From Achromobacter denitrificans NBRC 15125 (GTDB lineage: Bacteria; Pseudomonadota; Gammaproteobacteria; Burkholderiales; Burkholderiaceae_B), in the NCBI RefSeq assembly GCF_001571365.1, contig NZ_BCTQ01000012.1:89619-153618 (forward strand): 64,000 nt of DNA. Reading direction: 5' to 3'. Positions 10,859-21,038 of the stretch are shown in pieces; the first letter of the stretch is position 1; every line of letters starts with the position of its first letter. Under the pieces are notes generated by a model that saw only the letters and a list, made by a program, of their open reading frames with translations, did not search any database and was not told where the DNA came from. Made by a program: the position numbers and the translations under genes.

Positions 10859-11165
10859 AGCCGCCGGCCGGCAGGGCGGGGCGCCTGGCGGCCCAGTGCG
10901 CCAGACTGTCCCCCCAGTAGTCAAAATGACCTCGGCCATGCTAGAATCGCTGGTTACCGCTAAACCGAACTTGGCTTGTTACTCTTTGGGTAGTCTTTGG
11001 GTAACGGAAACGGCCAGCTGGAATCCGGTTCCCTGTACGCGGTGCCTTGGTATGATTTTCATGTCATCGAAGGCTTTTCGCGCTCCTGGATCCGCGCAGC
11101 GTAGCTGGTAAGCAAGCCAGGTTTGTCATCAACTTTTGTTACCCTACAAGCAGGCCAATCACTTT
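10859..11165 (+). other. Upstream region of rpsU
   Basis: No convincing coding sequence is present in these 307 bases. A direct repeat CTTTGGGTA occurs at 10984-10992 and 10995-11003, flanked by GTTAC and GTAAC. The segment should hold the promoter and a long leader of the rpsU-dnaG-rpoD operon. Confidence 0.5.
10939..10947 (+). promoter_or_regulatory. Candidate extended -10 promoter of rpsU-dnaG
   Basis: TGCTAGAAT matches an extended -10 element (TG, one base, then TAGAAT, five of six matches to TATAAT). No good -35 hexamer stands 16-18 bases upstream, consistent with an extended -10 promoter. The leader to rpsU would be about 210 bases. Confidence 0.45.
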
Positions 11166-11378
11166 ATGCCTATCGTTCGACTGAAGGAAAACGAACCGTT
11201 TGAAGCCGCTCTGCGCCGCTTCAAGCGCACCATCGAAAAGACCGGTTTGCTCACCGAGCTGCGTTCGCGCGAGTTCTATGAGAAGCCCACGGCTGAGCGC
11301 AAGCGCAAGCACGCCGCCGCTGTGAAGCGCCACTACAAGCGCATCCGTAGCCAACAACTGCCCCCGCGCCTGTATTGA
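11166..11378 (+). CDS. rpsU: 30S ribosomal protein S21
   Basis: This small, very basic ribosomal protein begins with the typical [20 protein letters not shown] and ends in an Arg/Lys-rich tail ([17 protein letters not shown]). At 70 residues it is full length. S21 sits near the 3' end of 16S rRNA and helps initiation. It is the first gene of the macromolecular synthesis operon, 19 bases before dnaG. Confidence 0.97.
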   Translation: MPIVRLKENEPFEAALRRFKRTIEKTGLLTELRSREFYEKPTAERKRKHAAAVKRHYKRIRSQQLPPRLY

Positions 11379-11397
11379 TTTTTGATTCCCGAATCTA

Positions 11398-13461
11398 TTG
11401 ATTCCAGAATCATTCATCCAGGATTTGCTCGCCCGAGTCGACGTCGTCGACATAGTCGGGCGATATGTGCAGTTGCGAAAGGGCGGGGCCAACTTGCTTG
11501 GCCTGTGCCCTTTTCATAACGAAAAAAGCCCCTCGTTCACTGTCAGCCCCACCAAGCAGTTCTATCACTGCTTCGGCTGCGGCGCGCACGGCAGTGCCAT
11601 CACTTTCCTGATGGAACACACGGGCGCCAGTTTCCCCGAAGCCGTGCGCACGCTCGCCGGCTCCGTGGGAATGACGGTCCCCGAAGAAAACCGCAGCCCT
11701 CGCCAACAGCAGGAATCCGCGCGCCGCAAGGCCGAGGAATCCCGCCATACGCAAGTGCTGGACGCTGCCCAGGCGCATTACCTCAAGCAATTGAGGGCGT
11801 CGCCCGCGGCGATCCGCTACCTGAAGCAACGCGGCCTGACCGGCGAGATCGCGGCGCATTTCGGCCTGGGATGGTCCGGCACGGACCGCCACGGCCTGTC
11901 GCAGGTCTTTCCCAGCTACGAAGATCCGGTGCTGGTGGAATCCGGCCTGGTCATCGAATCCGAAGACGGCCGGCGCTACGACCGGTTCCGGGAACGCATC
12001 ATGTTCCCGATCCGCAATGCGCGAGGCAGCCTGATCGGCTTCGGCGGCCGCATCATCGGCAAGGGCGAGCCCAAGTACCTGAATTCTCCGGAGACCCCGC
12101 TGTTCTCGAAGGGCCATGAGCTCTACGGGCTGTGGGAGGCGCGCCAGTCCATCCGCCAGGAAGGGCAGGTGATCGTGGTCGAAGGCTACATGGACGTCGT
12201 CGGGCTGGCGCAGCAAGGCATCGCGAACGCGGTGGCCACACTGGGCACGGCCACGACGCCGGATCATGTAAAGAAGCTGCTGCGCGCGAGCGACAAGGTG
12301 ATCTTCAGCTTCGACGGGGACGGCGCCGGACGCCGCGCCGCGTGGCGGGCCCTGCAGGCGTGCCTGCCGGTGCTGCGCGACGACATCGCGATCCGCTTCC
12401 TGTTCCTGCCGTCGGAGCACGATCCCGATTCCTACGTGCGCGAGCTGGGCGCGGAGGCTTTCCGCGCCTGCCTGGGCGACGCGGTGGCGCTGTCGCGCTT
12501 CCTGCTCGACGAGCTGGGCTCGCGGCACAACATGGACGAGGCGGAAGGGCGGGCGAGCTGCCTGCACGAAGCCAAGCCCTTGCTGGCCGCCATTCCCGAA
12601 TGCGCGCTGCGCGTGCAGATCGAGCGGGAAATGGCCAAGCTGGTGCAGCTGACGCCCGAGGAAATGGCGCAGGTGCTGGCGCAGCAGCCGGCCAAGCCTT
12701 TCGCGCCGGCGCCGCGTCCTGGCGAAGGGGGCGTGGCTTCCGGCCAGGCGCCGGGCCAGGACGGGGCGCCGCCGGACATGGGCTATGACTTCGGCGGGCA
12801 CGAGTTCCACGACATTCCGGCCGAGGAGTCCGATTACGCGGACTACGGCCATTTTCCGTCCCAGGATGGCGAGTCCGCTGCTCCGGGCGCCGGCCAGGGC
12901 GGCCGCCAGGGCTGGAAAGGCAAGAGCGACTGGAAAGGGAAAGGCGACTGGAAGGGCAAGGGCGACTGGAAAGGCGGAAAGGGCGGCTGGAAGGGCCGGC
13001 GCGACGACGACGTCGGCGGTTTCGAAGGCCGCCGCACCATGCCTTCGCTGGCCAAGCGCCTGCTGGGCCTGCTGCTGGCGCATCCCGAGCTGGTGGACTC
13101 CATGGGAGACCAGCAGCTTGAAGTCATCGACCATGGCCCCCATCTAGGTTTGGTCAGGGACTTGATCATGCTGGCGCAGTCCAGCGGCGCCCGCCATGTC
13201 GGCGCCTTGCTGGAGGCCGCGGATCCCGATTCGGACCTGGCGACGGTGCTCAAGGGCCTGCGGGCCGACATCCTGTCCCAGGAAGACCTGCCGGATCCGC
13301 AGACCGAATGGGACGACGCGCTGCGCCGCATCGAATTCGATGCGGCCAGGTCCGAAATGACCAAGCTGGCCGCCAGCGGGCTGGCGACCGAAGAGGCGCG
13401 CAAACGCTATTTGGAGCTTTCCAGCCGCATCACGGTGCTCAAAGGTGCTGGATTACGCTAA
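11398..13461 (+). CDS. dnaG: DNA primase
   Basis: DnaG makes RNA primers at the replication fork. The CHC2 zinc site (Cys37, His40, Cys58, Cys61) is followed by the catalytic core with the TOPRIM motifs VVEGYMDVVGL (about 259-269) and FDGDGAGRRAA (about 304-314), then a C-terminal DnaB-binding domain. The only sensible start is TTG 11398 (MIPESFIQDLLARVD), because an in-frame stop lies 15 bases upstream; a rare start may limit primase level. The 687-residue protein is longer than E. coli DnaG (581). The extra length is a low-complexity linker (about residues 430-545) with a Trp-Lys-Gly repeat. Confidence 0.95.
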   Translation: MIPESFIQDLLARVDVVDIVGRYVQLRKGGANLLGLCPFHNEKSPSFTVSPTKQFYHCFGCGAHGSAITFLMEHTGASFPEAVRTLAGSVGMTVPEENRSPRQQQESARRKAEESRHTQVLDAAQAHYLKQLRASPAAIRYLKQRGLTGEIAAHFGLGWSGTDRHGLSQVFPSYEDPVLVESGLVIESEDGRRYDRFRERIMFPIRNARGSLIGFGGRIIGKGEPKYLNSPETPLFSKGHELYGLWEARQSIRQEGQVIVVEGYMDVVGLAQQGIANAVATLGTATTPDHVKKLLRASDKVIFSFDGDGAGRRAAWRALQACLPVLRDDIAIRFLFLPSEHDPDSYVRELGAEAFRACLGDAVALSRFLLDELGSRHNMDEAEGRASCLHEAKPLLAAIPECALRVQIEREMAKLVQLTPEEMAQVLAQQPAKPFAPAPRPGEGGVASGQAPGQDGAPPDMGYDFGGHEFHDIPAEESDYADYGHFPSQDGESAAPGAGQGGRQGWKGKSDWKGKGDWKGKGDWKGGKGGWKGRRDDDVGGFEGRRTMPSLAKRLLGLLLAHPELVDSMGDQQLEVIDHGPHLGLVRDLIMLAQSSGARHVGALLEAADPDSDLATVLKGLRADILSQEDLPDPQTEWDDALRRIEFDAARSEMTKLAASGLATEEARKRYLELSSRITVLKGAGLR
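12913..13005 (+). repeat. 18-bp tandem repeats encoding WKGK(S/G)D inside dnaG
   Basis: Trp codons recur at 12913, 12931, 12949 and 12967 (18-base period) and again at 12988, encoding WKGKSD, WKGKGD, WKGKGD, WKGGKGG and WKGRRD. The repeat starts at residue 506, between the TOPRIM core and the helicase-binding domain. The strong basic charge suggests a nucleic-acid-contacting tether. Copy number may vary between strains by slippage. Confidence 0.85.
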
Positions 13462-14139
13462 ATACGCTAAAATCAAGGGTTTTCCGCGGTGCGGACATTC
13501 CCACCGCGGATTTCTGATCCAAGGCGGCAGGCCGGCGGATTGTGGTGTTTACGGTTGATTGGCATTGGATTCGTGCTGAATTTGGTGGTAATCCTGGCAC
13601 TGCGAGCGTTAGGCAAACGAGTTGGCAGTACGAATGCTTCGGCTGGCGGAATCTATTCCGGCTGCCGGAATCTAATTGATGTAGAGGTTTGGCGCGGCGC
13701 CCCGGGATGTCCTCCGGAAATAAAAACGGATGCGCGCGTCAAATTTGTTACATAGTTAATTTAATATAGCTGAGCGGTGAATTCAGGCAGTTCGGCGGCG
13801 GTTATCTCCGTGTAGCGTTAGTGGTATGGGTGCTGTGTCTACTCAGCTGCTTTGGGCAAAGACCCGATAAGCAAGCAACGCCTATTTATAGGCAGGCAGC
13901 CCCCCCAACGCCCGGGATCCCCCGCAGGATGAGGCCACGCACGCCGAGCGCCACTACGGTCATGAACCGGAACGGCGCAAGGCGGGCTCGCAAGAGCCGG
14001 CGCTGCGAACAACGCAGCCGCGTGATTTCGGCCGGTTTCACCAGATTTACCCGTAGTACCGCCGCGCTGGGCAGCCGTCCAGGGTGGCTAAATGCGGTGC
14101 AACATGCCCAATCGGGTTGCGACGACCACGGAAGCGACT
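13462..14139 (+). other. 678-bp dnaG-rpoD intergenic region
   Basis: No credible coding sequence is seen; the short open frames have no family resemblance. The stretch contains a terminator-like hairpin at its start, an AT-rich segment (13738-13775, TTGTTA followed by ATTTAATATAG) that may be a promoter, and several small perfect hairpins: CGGAA/TTCCG at 13647-13660, GGCTC-GCAA-GAGCC at 13985-13998, and GCTGCG/CGCAGC at 14002-14018. This is unusually long for the junction and suggests an independently controlled, structured rpoD leader. Confidence 0.5.
13484..13515 (+). terminator. Hairpin after dnaG, weak terminator or processing site
   Basis: CCGCGGTG (13484-13491) pairs with CACCGCGG (13502-13509), followed by ATTTCT. 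It lies 23 bases after the dnaG stop. The T-tract is poor, so partial termination or RNA processing between dnaG and rpoD is more likely than complete termination. Confidence 0.45.
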
Positions 14140-16407
<2,268 letters not shown>

Positions 16408-16416
16408 TCGTTTCCT

Positions 16417-16495
<79 letters not shown>

Positions 16496-16504
16496 AGAAA
16501 GATG

Positions 16505-16536
16505 CGGGTCTCGGAGCAATCCGAGACCCGTTTTCT
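16505..16536 (+). terminator. Intrinsic terminator after tRNA-Ile
   Basis: CGGGTCTCGGA (16505-16515) and TCCGAGACCCG (16520-16530) form an 11-bp perfect stem with a GCAA loop, followed by TTTTCTTTT. It ends the rpoD-tRNA transcript. Confidence 0.92.
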
Positions 16537-16841
16537 TTTCCGCAATCTCGGCGGATTTCCGCAATTCGACTTACCGCGTGGGCGCCGCCTGTCGCCTTTG
16601 CGCCGCCGGAAGTACTTTTCGGTGGTTGTCACCGAGCCGCAGTCGAGCCGCTTCTGGGCCTGGCGGCTACCAGCCCTGCGTCCCGCGTTGCTTGTCGGTG
16701 TGATGGGTCGGGAGCGGCCAGCCATCACACCAGCCAAAAGAGTGGGGGCCCCGTGACTGGTTTTATCGCCATGAGCCGAGCGGGCATCCTGAATTGACGC
16801 AAAGGAGCACACGCGCTCGGCTGTGGGCTGGCCATCCTTTC
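16537..16841 (+). other. 305-bp non-coding stretch after the tRNA terminator
   Basis: No credible gene is seen. A small perfect hairpin CGGTG-GTTGT-CACCG lies at 16620-16634. I found no integrase remnant and no convincing copy of the tRNA 3' end nearby; only an 8-base match GGCCTACC occurs near 17353. Confidence 0.4.
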
Positions 16842-17456
16842 TTAATACTGATGAATCCAGCCAATCGTCGAGATTTTCTGAGGATCGAGATGTTCGACAG
16901 AGATCAGGATCAACCGAGAATGCCACGCGACGTGCTTCTGGTTTTGAGGACTAGTGAGATTGTAGCTTAGGTTGGGATCCAGAAAGTCAATGCTCAACCC
17001 CATTGAATATTCGCCCGCTCGCTTGGGAAGTATCAGTTCCTCGGCCGCTATTCCCGGCCGTCCCTTCGCCGCCGGCTGTAATTTTGAAACAGGCTTAGAC
17101 GCGATCCTGGCCCAAGGCATGTGCCCATCTTGGCGAACGGCCAAGTCTACGAGCGCGATACCCTGGAACGGCTTCTGGCCCTTTCCTTTCGTTAAATGGA
17201 AGTGGCCCGGGGGATGGAAAGTTAGATGGGCCCCGTTGATCGGCTTTAAGGCCCGGGGGTCGTGCCCAACCACATACTCAATTTGCCGACGATTGAAGGC
17301 GCTCCAGACTCCAAATTGCTCGTCCAAATCAGGAGGACTGAAAACACGTTCATTTAGGCCTACCGAAATCGAGCCATCTTTCTGGAAATTTATCCAGGCG
17401 AATTGGGCGAGTCCGTTCTCTCGTTCCGCTCGAACCCGCAACATATATTCTGACAA
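16842..17456 (-). CDS. Protein of unknown function (204 aa)
   Basis: I do not recognise this family. The start is TTG at 17456, preceded by a strong GGAGGA at six bases; an ATG four codons in (17444) is the alternative. There is no signal peptide or membrane helix. The sequence is rich in aromatic and beta-prone segments (LAQFAWINFQKDGSISVGL, AHLTFHPPGHFHLTKGKG, SRLILISVEHLD), suggesting a compact beta-rich soluble fold. It lies 24 bases after a 69-residue open frame on the same strand, so the two look like an operon. The base composition is clearly lower in GC than the flanks, which suggests horizontal acquisition behind the tRNA gene. Confidence 0.6.
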   Translation of the reverse strand: MSEYMLRVRAERENGLAQFAWINFQKDGSISVGLNERVFSPPDLDEQFGVWSAFNRRQIEYVVGHDPRALKPINGAHLTFHPPGHFHLTKGKGQKPFQGIALVDLAVRQDGHMPWARIASKPVSKLQPAAKGRPGIAAEELILPKRAGEYSMGLSIDFLDPNLSYNLTSPQNQKHVAWHSRLILISVEHLDPQKISTIGWIHQY

Positions 17457-17480
17457 GGTTTTTCCTCCGGCTTTTGATGG

Positions 17481-17690
17481 TCAATCGGCGATGCAAACTC
17501 TCGAAATCTTGGGAATGAGTTTTGCTCCGGCCCCTCTCAAATAGACGCTATTCGGCTCGCAAGGGCCAGTATAGGGTGACCCTAGGTTTGCAGCTTCCTT
17601 CGGGTCGCGGTCCAGGTACCCAACAAGCGCGTGGACCTTCATTACGATCTGCCGCTGCACGGCAAACGGGAGGGCAGCGAATTCCGCCAC
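17481..17690 (-). CDS. Small protein of unknown function (69 aa)
   Basis: It starts with GTG at 17690, preceded by GGAG at seven bases. The sequence (for example PFAVQRQIVMKVHALVGYL and YLRGAGAKLIPKISRV) has one amphipathic helix followed by a Gly/Pro-rich segment, and no family is recognised. Upstream on this strand, TTGAGC and TATAAC-like elements occur around 17735-17775, though their 20-base spacing is poor. It precedes the 204-residue protein by 24 bases. The frame stays open upstream to a stop near 17775 but has no earlier start codon. Size and pairing would fit a toxin-antitoxin or regulator-effector pair, which is speculation. Confidence 0.45.
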   Translation of the reverse strand: MAEFAALPFAVQRQIVMKVHALVGYLDRDPKEAANLGSPYTGPCEPNSVYLRGAGAKLIPKISRVCIAD

Positions 17691-17957
17691 GACATCGCTC
17701 CGCCAATTGGCGAAATGTCGGACGGAGACTGGCAGGCCAGGGTTATAAAACCCTGTCCTAGCCTGAAGCTCAAGTCATCGGCGTTTTCTGTTTTGGGGGC
17801 CACGAGATCCGGAAGCCCATCGAACTAATCCAAAAGCGTGAGTCAATCCGATTGACCGGCAAGACCGCCGCACCGATCATTTGTGTTCGGCGTTGAGTCA
17901 ACGGGATTGGGGCGCGCGGAGCTGACCGTAACGACCGGCGCGGAATTGGAGATGGGC

Positions 17958-18572
17958 ATGGCAAAAATCCAGCCTGCGGTGAACGCGTTGCGGTTTGGCC
18001 TGGGGGTAGCAGCACTGGGGCTTGCGCCGATTGGAACCCCACCCGCGTTCTCGATGACAGACTCGCAATGCTCCACCATCAAACTGCTCGCCACGGAGAA
18101 GCCGAACCGCTGGCAAAGCCTGCTCGGCGAAGAGGTCCCGACGTCCAATCGGCCGGGAGCCCCATTCCAGCGTCAGAGCTGGAAGGCCAAGGTGGACGGG
18201 GCGCCTTTCAAGATGTGCTACATCCGGGAGAAGACCTATCGGGGCGGTGAGCCGGTCAGGTCGGCGTCGTGTCATGTCGAGCTGCCGCCGGTTCCCGAGA
18301 AGGTCGCCATGACGACGGAGCTACAGGGGCGCCTGTTCGCCCTGTACACAGGGCTCGCGGGTGAGTTTGCGCAATGTCTGGGCTCGAAGCCGCGGGAGTC
18401 GACGGGCACCAATGATTCCGCTACGAGTCGCACGTTGGCTTGGGAATGGAAGCTCTCGCCTCCGCAAGTGCCGCAACCCGTGACGGTGACGCTGTCGGGG
18501 GCAATTCCGAATGTCGGTGCGGTCGTCGACGGTATTTACACGAGCGCTCATTTTCTGGTCAGTTTCGACTGA
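17958..18572 (+). CDS. Secreted or periplasmic protein of unknown function
   Basis: The ATG at 17958 has GGAG about six bases upstream and gives a classic signal peptide: MAKIQPAVN, then a hydrophobic stretch FGLGVAALGLAPIG and a cleavage-like PAFS. The mature part has Cys residues in DSQCSTIKL, KMCYIRE, SASCHVEL and AQCLGS, which could make two disulfides in the periplasm. The C-terminus is beta-rich (VTVTLSGAIPNVGAVVDGIYTS). No domain is recognised. A hairpin terminator follows 34 bases later. Confidence 0.7.
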   Translation: MAKIQPAVNALRFGLGVAALGLAPIGTPPAFSMTDSQCSTIKLLATEKPNRWQSLLGEEVPTSNRPGAPFQRQSWKAKVDGAPFKMCYIREKTYRGGEPVRSASCHVELPPVPEKVAMTTELQGRLFALYTGLAGEFAQCLGSKPRESTGTNDSATSRTLAWEWKLSPPQVPQPVTVTLSGAIPNVGAVVDGIYTSAHFLVSFD

Positions 18573-18606
18573 GCCGGTTCGTCCGCTGTTGGTTTGCCGC
18601 CGTTGG

Positions 18607-18631
18607 CGGGCCGCCGAGCCGGCCCGTTTTT
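18607..18631 (+). terminator. Intrinsic terminator
   Basis: CGGGCC (18607-18612) and GGCCCG (18621-18626) form a stem with an 8-base loop followed by TTTTT. It ends the secreted-protein gene. Confidence 0.75.
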
Positions 18632-18768
18632 GGGTGGCGAGTCCGAATCTCTCCAGTCCTTGTTCTTGCCGGCCCCAGAGTTGCATGCCGAGTTTCGGGA
18701 CGCCTATCATGAGCCTGGAAGCGGCATTGCGCCAGGCAGAGTCAGCGGAAACGAAAGCAAGGATCTTT

Positions 18769-19071
18769 ATGCGCTACATACTCCAGGTTGATTTTCCCTA
18801 CACAGGTCCTTGGGGCCAGGAAATGAGCGAGGCCATGGAAGGCTTGGCGCGATCGATTGCGGAAGAGCGCGGACTGCTCTGGAAAATATGGACTGAGAAC
18901 GAGAGCTCCGGCGAAGCAGGGGGCATTTACCTTTTCGCGGACGCTTCCAGCGCGCAGGCCTATCTGGCGATGCACACCGCTCGTCTTAAAAGCTTTGGCG
19001 TTCCGCATGTCAACGCAAAGCTGTTCGCCGTAAACGAAGCGCTTTCGCTGATCGATCGCGGGCCGGTTTGA
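18769..19071 (+). CDS. YdhR-family putative mono-oxygenase
   Basis: This is a 100-residue ferredoxin-like alpha/beta protein of the YdhR group: start MRYILQVDFPYTGPWGQEM, then GLLWKIWTENESSGEAGGIY, DASSAQAYLAMHTARLKSFG, and a final beta strand VNAKLFAVNEALS. YdhR proteins are small dimers related to antibiotic-biosynthesis monooxygenases; their substrate is unknown. The ATG at 18769 has AAGGA at five bases. The open frame runs further upstream but shows no family resemblance there. It is monocistronic. Confidence 0.85.
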   Translation: MRYILQVDFPYTGPWGQEMSEAMEGLARSIAEERGLLWKIWTENESSGEAGGIYLFADASSAQAYLAMHTARLKSFGVPHVNAKLFAVNEALSLIDRGPV

Positions 19072-19214
19072 TGGCCGGCCGGAATTTTCCGGGGGAGGCC
19101 GTGCTCGTTGCAGCGTGCCGTCTGAACCGTGGCGCACCCAAAACAGGGTAGGATGGCAGCAGTCGTCCAGGGCACACCGGACGGACCGCCTCGATAACAA
19201 GAAAGGAGCGCCAC

Positions 19215-19808
19215 ATGCTTGATTCGTTTACGAAGTTGCGCCGGACCGGCGCGGCCGCCGCGATGCTCGGCGTGGCCAGTCTGCTGTTCGCCGGTTGCAC
19301 GACGACCTCTTCGCAGTCGACGGCCACGGCTGCCGAGAAGAAGCAGGAGCTGGACGCCGCGGCCAACGCGACTTTGTCCAAGCTGTATGAATCGTCATCC
19401 CAGGCCAGGCAATTGGTCGAGCAGGCGCGCGGCGTGCTGGTGTTTCCCGCCGTGCTGAGCGCGAGCTTCATCGTGGGCGCGCAGCATGGATCGGGCGTGC
19501 TGCGAGTGCAGGGCGCCGACAGCGGGTACTACAGCGTCACCGGCGGGTCCATCGGCCTGCAGGCCGGCGCCCAGTCCAAGGCCATGGTGATCTTGTTCAT
19601 GACGGACGGCGCCCTGGAGAAATTCCGCAAGAGCAGCGGCTGGACGGTGGGGGCGGATGCGACGGTCGCGGTGGCCAACGTGGGCGTCAACGGCAGTATC
19701 GATACGAATACGGCGCAGCAGCCCATCGTCGGCTTCGTGCTGAACAACGCCGGCCTCATGGCCGGCGTATCGGTCGACGGCAGCAAGATCTCGCCGCTGC
19801 TGCTGTAA
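19215..19808 (+). CDS. YSC84/SYLF-domain lipoprotein
   Basis: The N-terminus has a lipoprotein signal with lipobox LLFAGC (Cys28) and a Thr/Ser-rich linker. The rest is a SYLF (YSC84-like, DUF500) lipid-binding domain, with ARGVLVFPAVLSASFIVGAQ, GYYSVTGGSIGLQAGAQSKA and a C-terminal GLMAGVSVDGSKISPL. The bacterial members are periplasm-facing lipoproteins of uncertain role. It is 197 residues long, with AAGGAG at the ribosome site. It is convergent with the LysR gene. Confidence 0.9.
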   Translation: MLDSFTKLRRTGAAAAMLGVASLLFAGCTTTSSQSTATAAEKKQELDAAANATLSKLYESSSQARQLVEQARGVLVFPAVLSASFIVGAQHGSGVLRVQGADSGYYSVTGGSIGLQAGAQSKAMVILFMTDGALEKFRKSSGWTVGADATVAVANVGVNGSIDTNTAQQPIVGFVLNNAGLMAGVSVDGSKISPLLL

Positions 19809-19836
19809 TCCCGCGGCGCGGGAAAATCGCGTATTC

Positions 19837-19857
19837 GGGGCGCCCTCTGGGCGCCCC
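19837..19857. terminator. Hairpin between convergent genes
   Basis: GGGGCGCCC (19837-19845), loop TCT, GGGCGCCCC (19849-19857) is a 9-bp perfect stem in the gap between the lipoprotein and the LysR gene. There is no T-tract on either side, so termination is plausible but unproven. Confidence 0.4.
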
Positions 19858-19883
19858 GGCTGCTTCTGCAGGCTGCTCCCTCC

Positions 19884-20816
19884 CTACAATCCCATCGCCG
19901 TTTCCCAAGGCAGCTTGGGAGGCAGGGCCTCGGTCATGGCTTCGACGAAGGCGCGGATGCGCGGCGACAGGTGGCGGTTGGGGAGGTAGACCAGCTGCAC
20001 AGGCGTGCCGGGGGCGATCCAGTCGGTCAGGATGAGTTTGAGGCGGCCGTCCAGCACCGCGGCTTCGGCGATGAAGCTGGCCATGCGGGCGATGCCCGCG
20101 CCGGCCACCACGGCGTCCAGGATGGCTTCGGGGTGGTTGACGTTCAGGTTGCCCGCGGGGGTGATGGTGTAGCGCTCCTCGCCTTTCTGGAAGTCCCATT
20201 CGTGATACCGGCCGGTCTGCCATTGGACGTAGGCCAGGCAGTTGTGCCGTTCCAGGTCCGCGGGCGTGGCCGGGGTGCCGTGCGCGGCAAGGTAGGCGGG
20301 GCTGGCGCACGTGACGTAGCGCAACCGCGACAGGGTCTTGGCGATGACCCGCGAATCCGCCGTGACGCCGATCCGGATGGTGGCGTCCAGCCCTTCCTCG
20401 GCGAGGTTGGGCACGCGGTCGCTGAAATCGGAATTGATGGACAGGCCCGGGTAGCGCGCCGTCAGCGACAGCAGGGCCGGCATGATGACTTTTCTTCCCA
20501 TGCCCACGGGCGCATGCACGCGCAGTTTGCCGCGCGGGGTGAGGCTGGCGCCGGTGACTTCGGCTTCGGTGGCCTCGACTTCCAGCAGGATGAGGCGGCA
20601 ACGCTGCAACAGCAGCTCGCCATCGTCGGTCAGTGACAGGCTGCGCGTGGTGCGGTTCAGCAGCTTCACACCCAGTTTGCCTTCCAGCAGGGACACGCTC
20701 TTGCTCACGGCGGCCGGCGATACCCCGAGGCGGTGCGCGGCGGCGGTGAAGCTGCCGCTGTCGGCGACACGCACGAAATTGAGGACATGCTTGAGATGGT
20801 CAATCAGTATGTACAT
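19884..20816 (-). CDS. LysR-family transcriptional regulator
   Basis: The winged helix-turn-helix (LNFVRVADSGSFTAAAHRLG, SPAAVSKSVSLLEGKLGVKL, NRTTRSLSLT) is followed by a type 2 periplasmic-binding-like effector domain (from about residue 90). I chose ATG 20816 (MYILIDHLKHVLNF); an upstream in-frame ATG at 20858 is possible. It belongs to the CrgA/AaeR-like group. It is divergent from the catabolic operon starting at 21039, with a 222-bp shared promoter region, so it most likely controls that operon in response to its substrate or a CoA intermediate. Confidence 0.9.
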   Translation of the reverse strand: MYILIDHLKHVLNFVRVADSGSFTAAAHRLGVSPAAVSKSVSLLEGKLGVKLLNRTTRSLSLTDDGELLLQRCRLILLEVEATEAEVTGASLTPRGKLRVHAPVGMGRKVIMPALLSLTARYPGLSINSDFSDRVPNLAEEGLDATIRIGVTADSRVIAKTLSRLRYVTCASPAYLAAHGTPATPADLERHNCLAYVQWQTGRYHEWDFQKGEERYTITPAGNLNVNHPEAILDAVVAGAGIARMASFIAEAAVLDGRLKLILTDWIAPGTPVQLVYLPNRHLSPRIRAFVEAMTEALPPKLPWETAMGL

Positions 20817-20935
20817 GGCGATCTGGCGCGGGAACCCACGCCATCTTAGCGATTCCATCGCAGAAAGTTAAAGGTGATTTGCCCTTGGGTCCGTTTATCT
20901 CTTGAATCCGCGTCCCTACACTGGCCCGCAGTGCT

Positions 20936-20957
20936 GAACGACCCTGGACGGTTGTTC
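20936..20957. promoter_or_regulatory. Candidate LysR operator
   Basis: GAACGACC (20936-20943), spacer CTGGAC, GGTTGTTC (20950-20957) is an inverted repeat with one mismatch per arm. It lies in the divergent gap, 82 bases before the operon start. LysR sites are usually T-N11-A palindromes of this size. Promoter hexamers were not clear. Confidence 0.4.
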
Positions 20958-21038
20958 GGATCCGCAAGGCGGCAAGCCGGAATCCCCAGCCGATAGCGCA
21001 AGGGGCCGGACCGCCAGGCGAGACAACAGGAGACAAGG

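Noticed and set aside
10896..11111. 71-residue frame upstream of rpsU
   Set aside because: No ribosome site and composition unlike a protein; overlaps the likely rpsU promoter.
13489..13755. 88-residue frame in the dnaG-rpoD gap
   Set aside because: One hydrophobic stretch but no ribosome site, poor codon use and stem-loop sequence inside it; better explained as non-coding leader.
17345..17365. Possible att copy of the tRNA-Ile 3' end
   Set aside because: Only eight bases (GGCCTACC) match, which is within chance, and no integrase gene is present.
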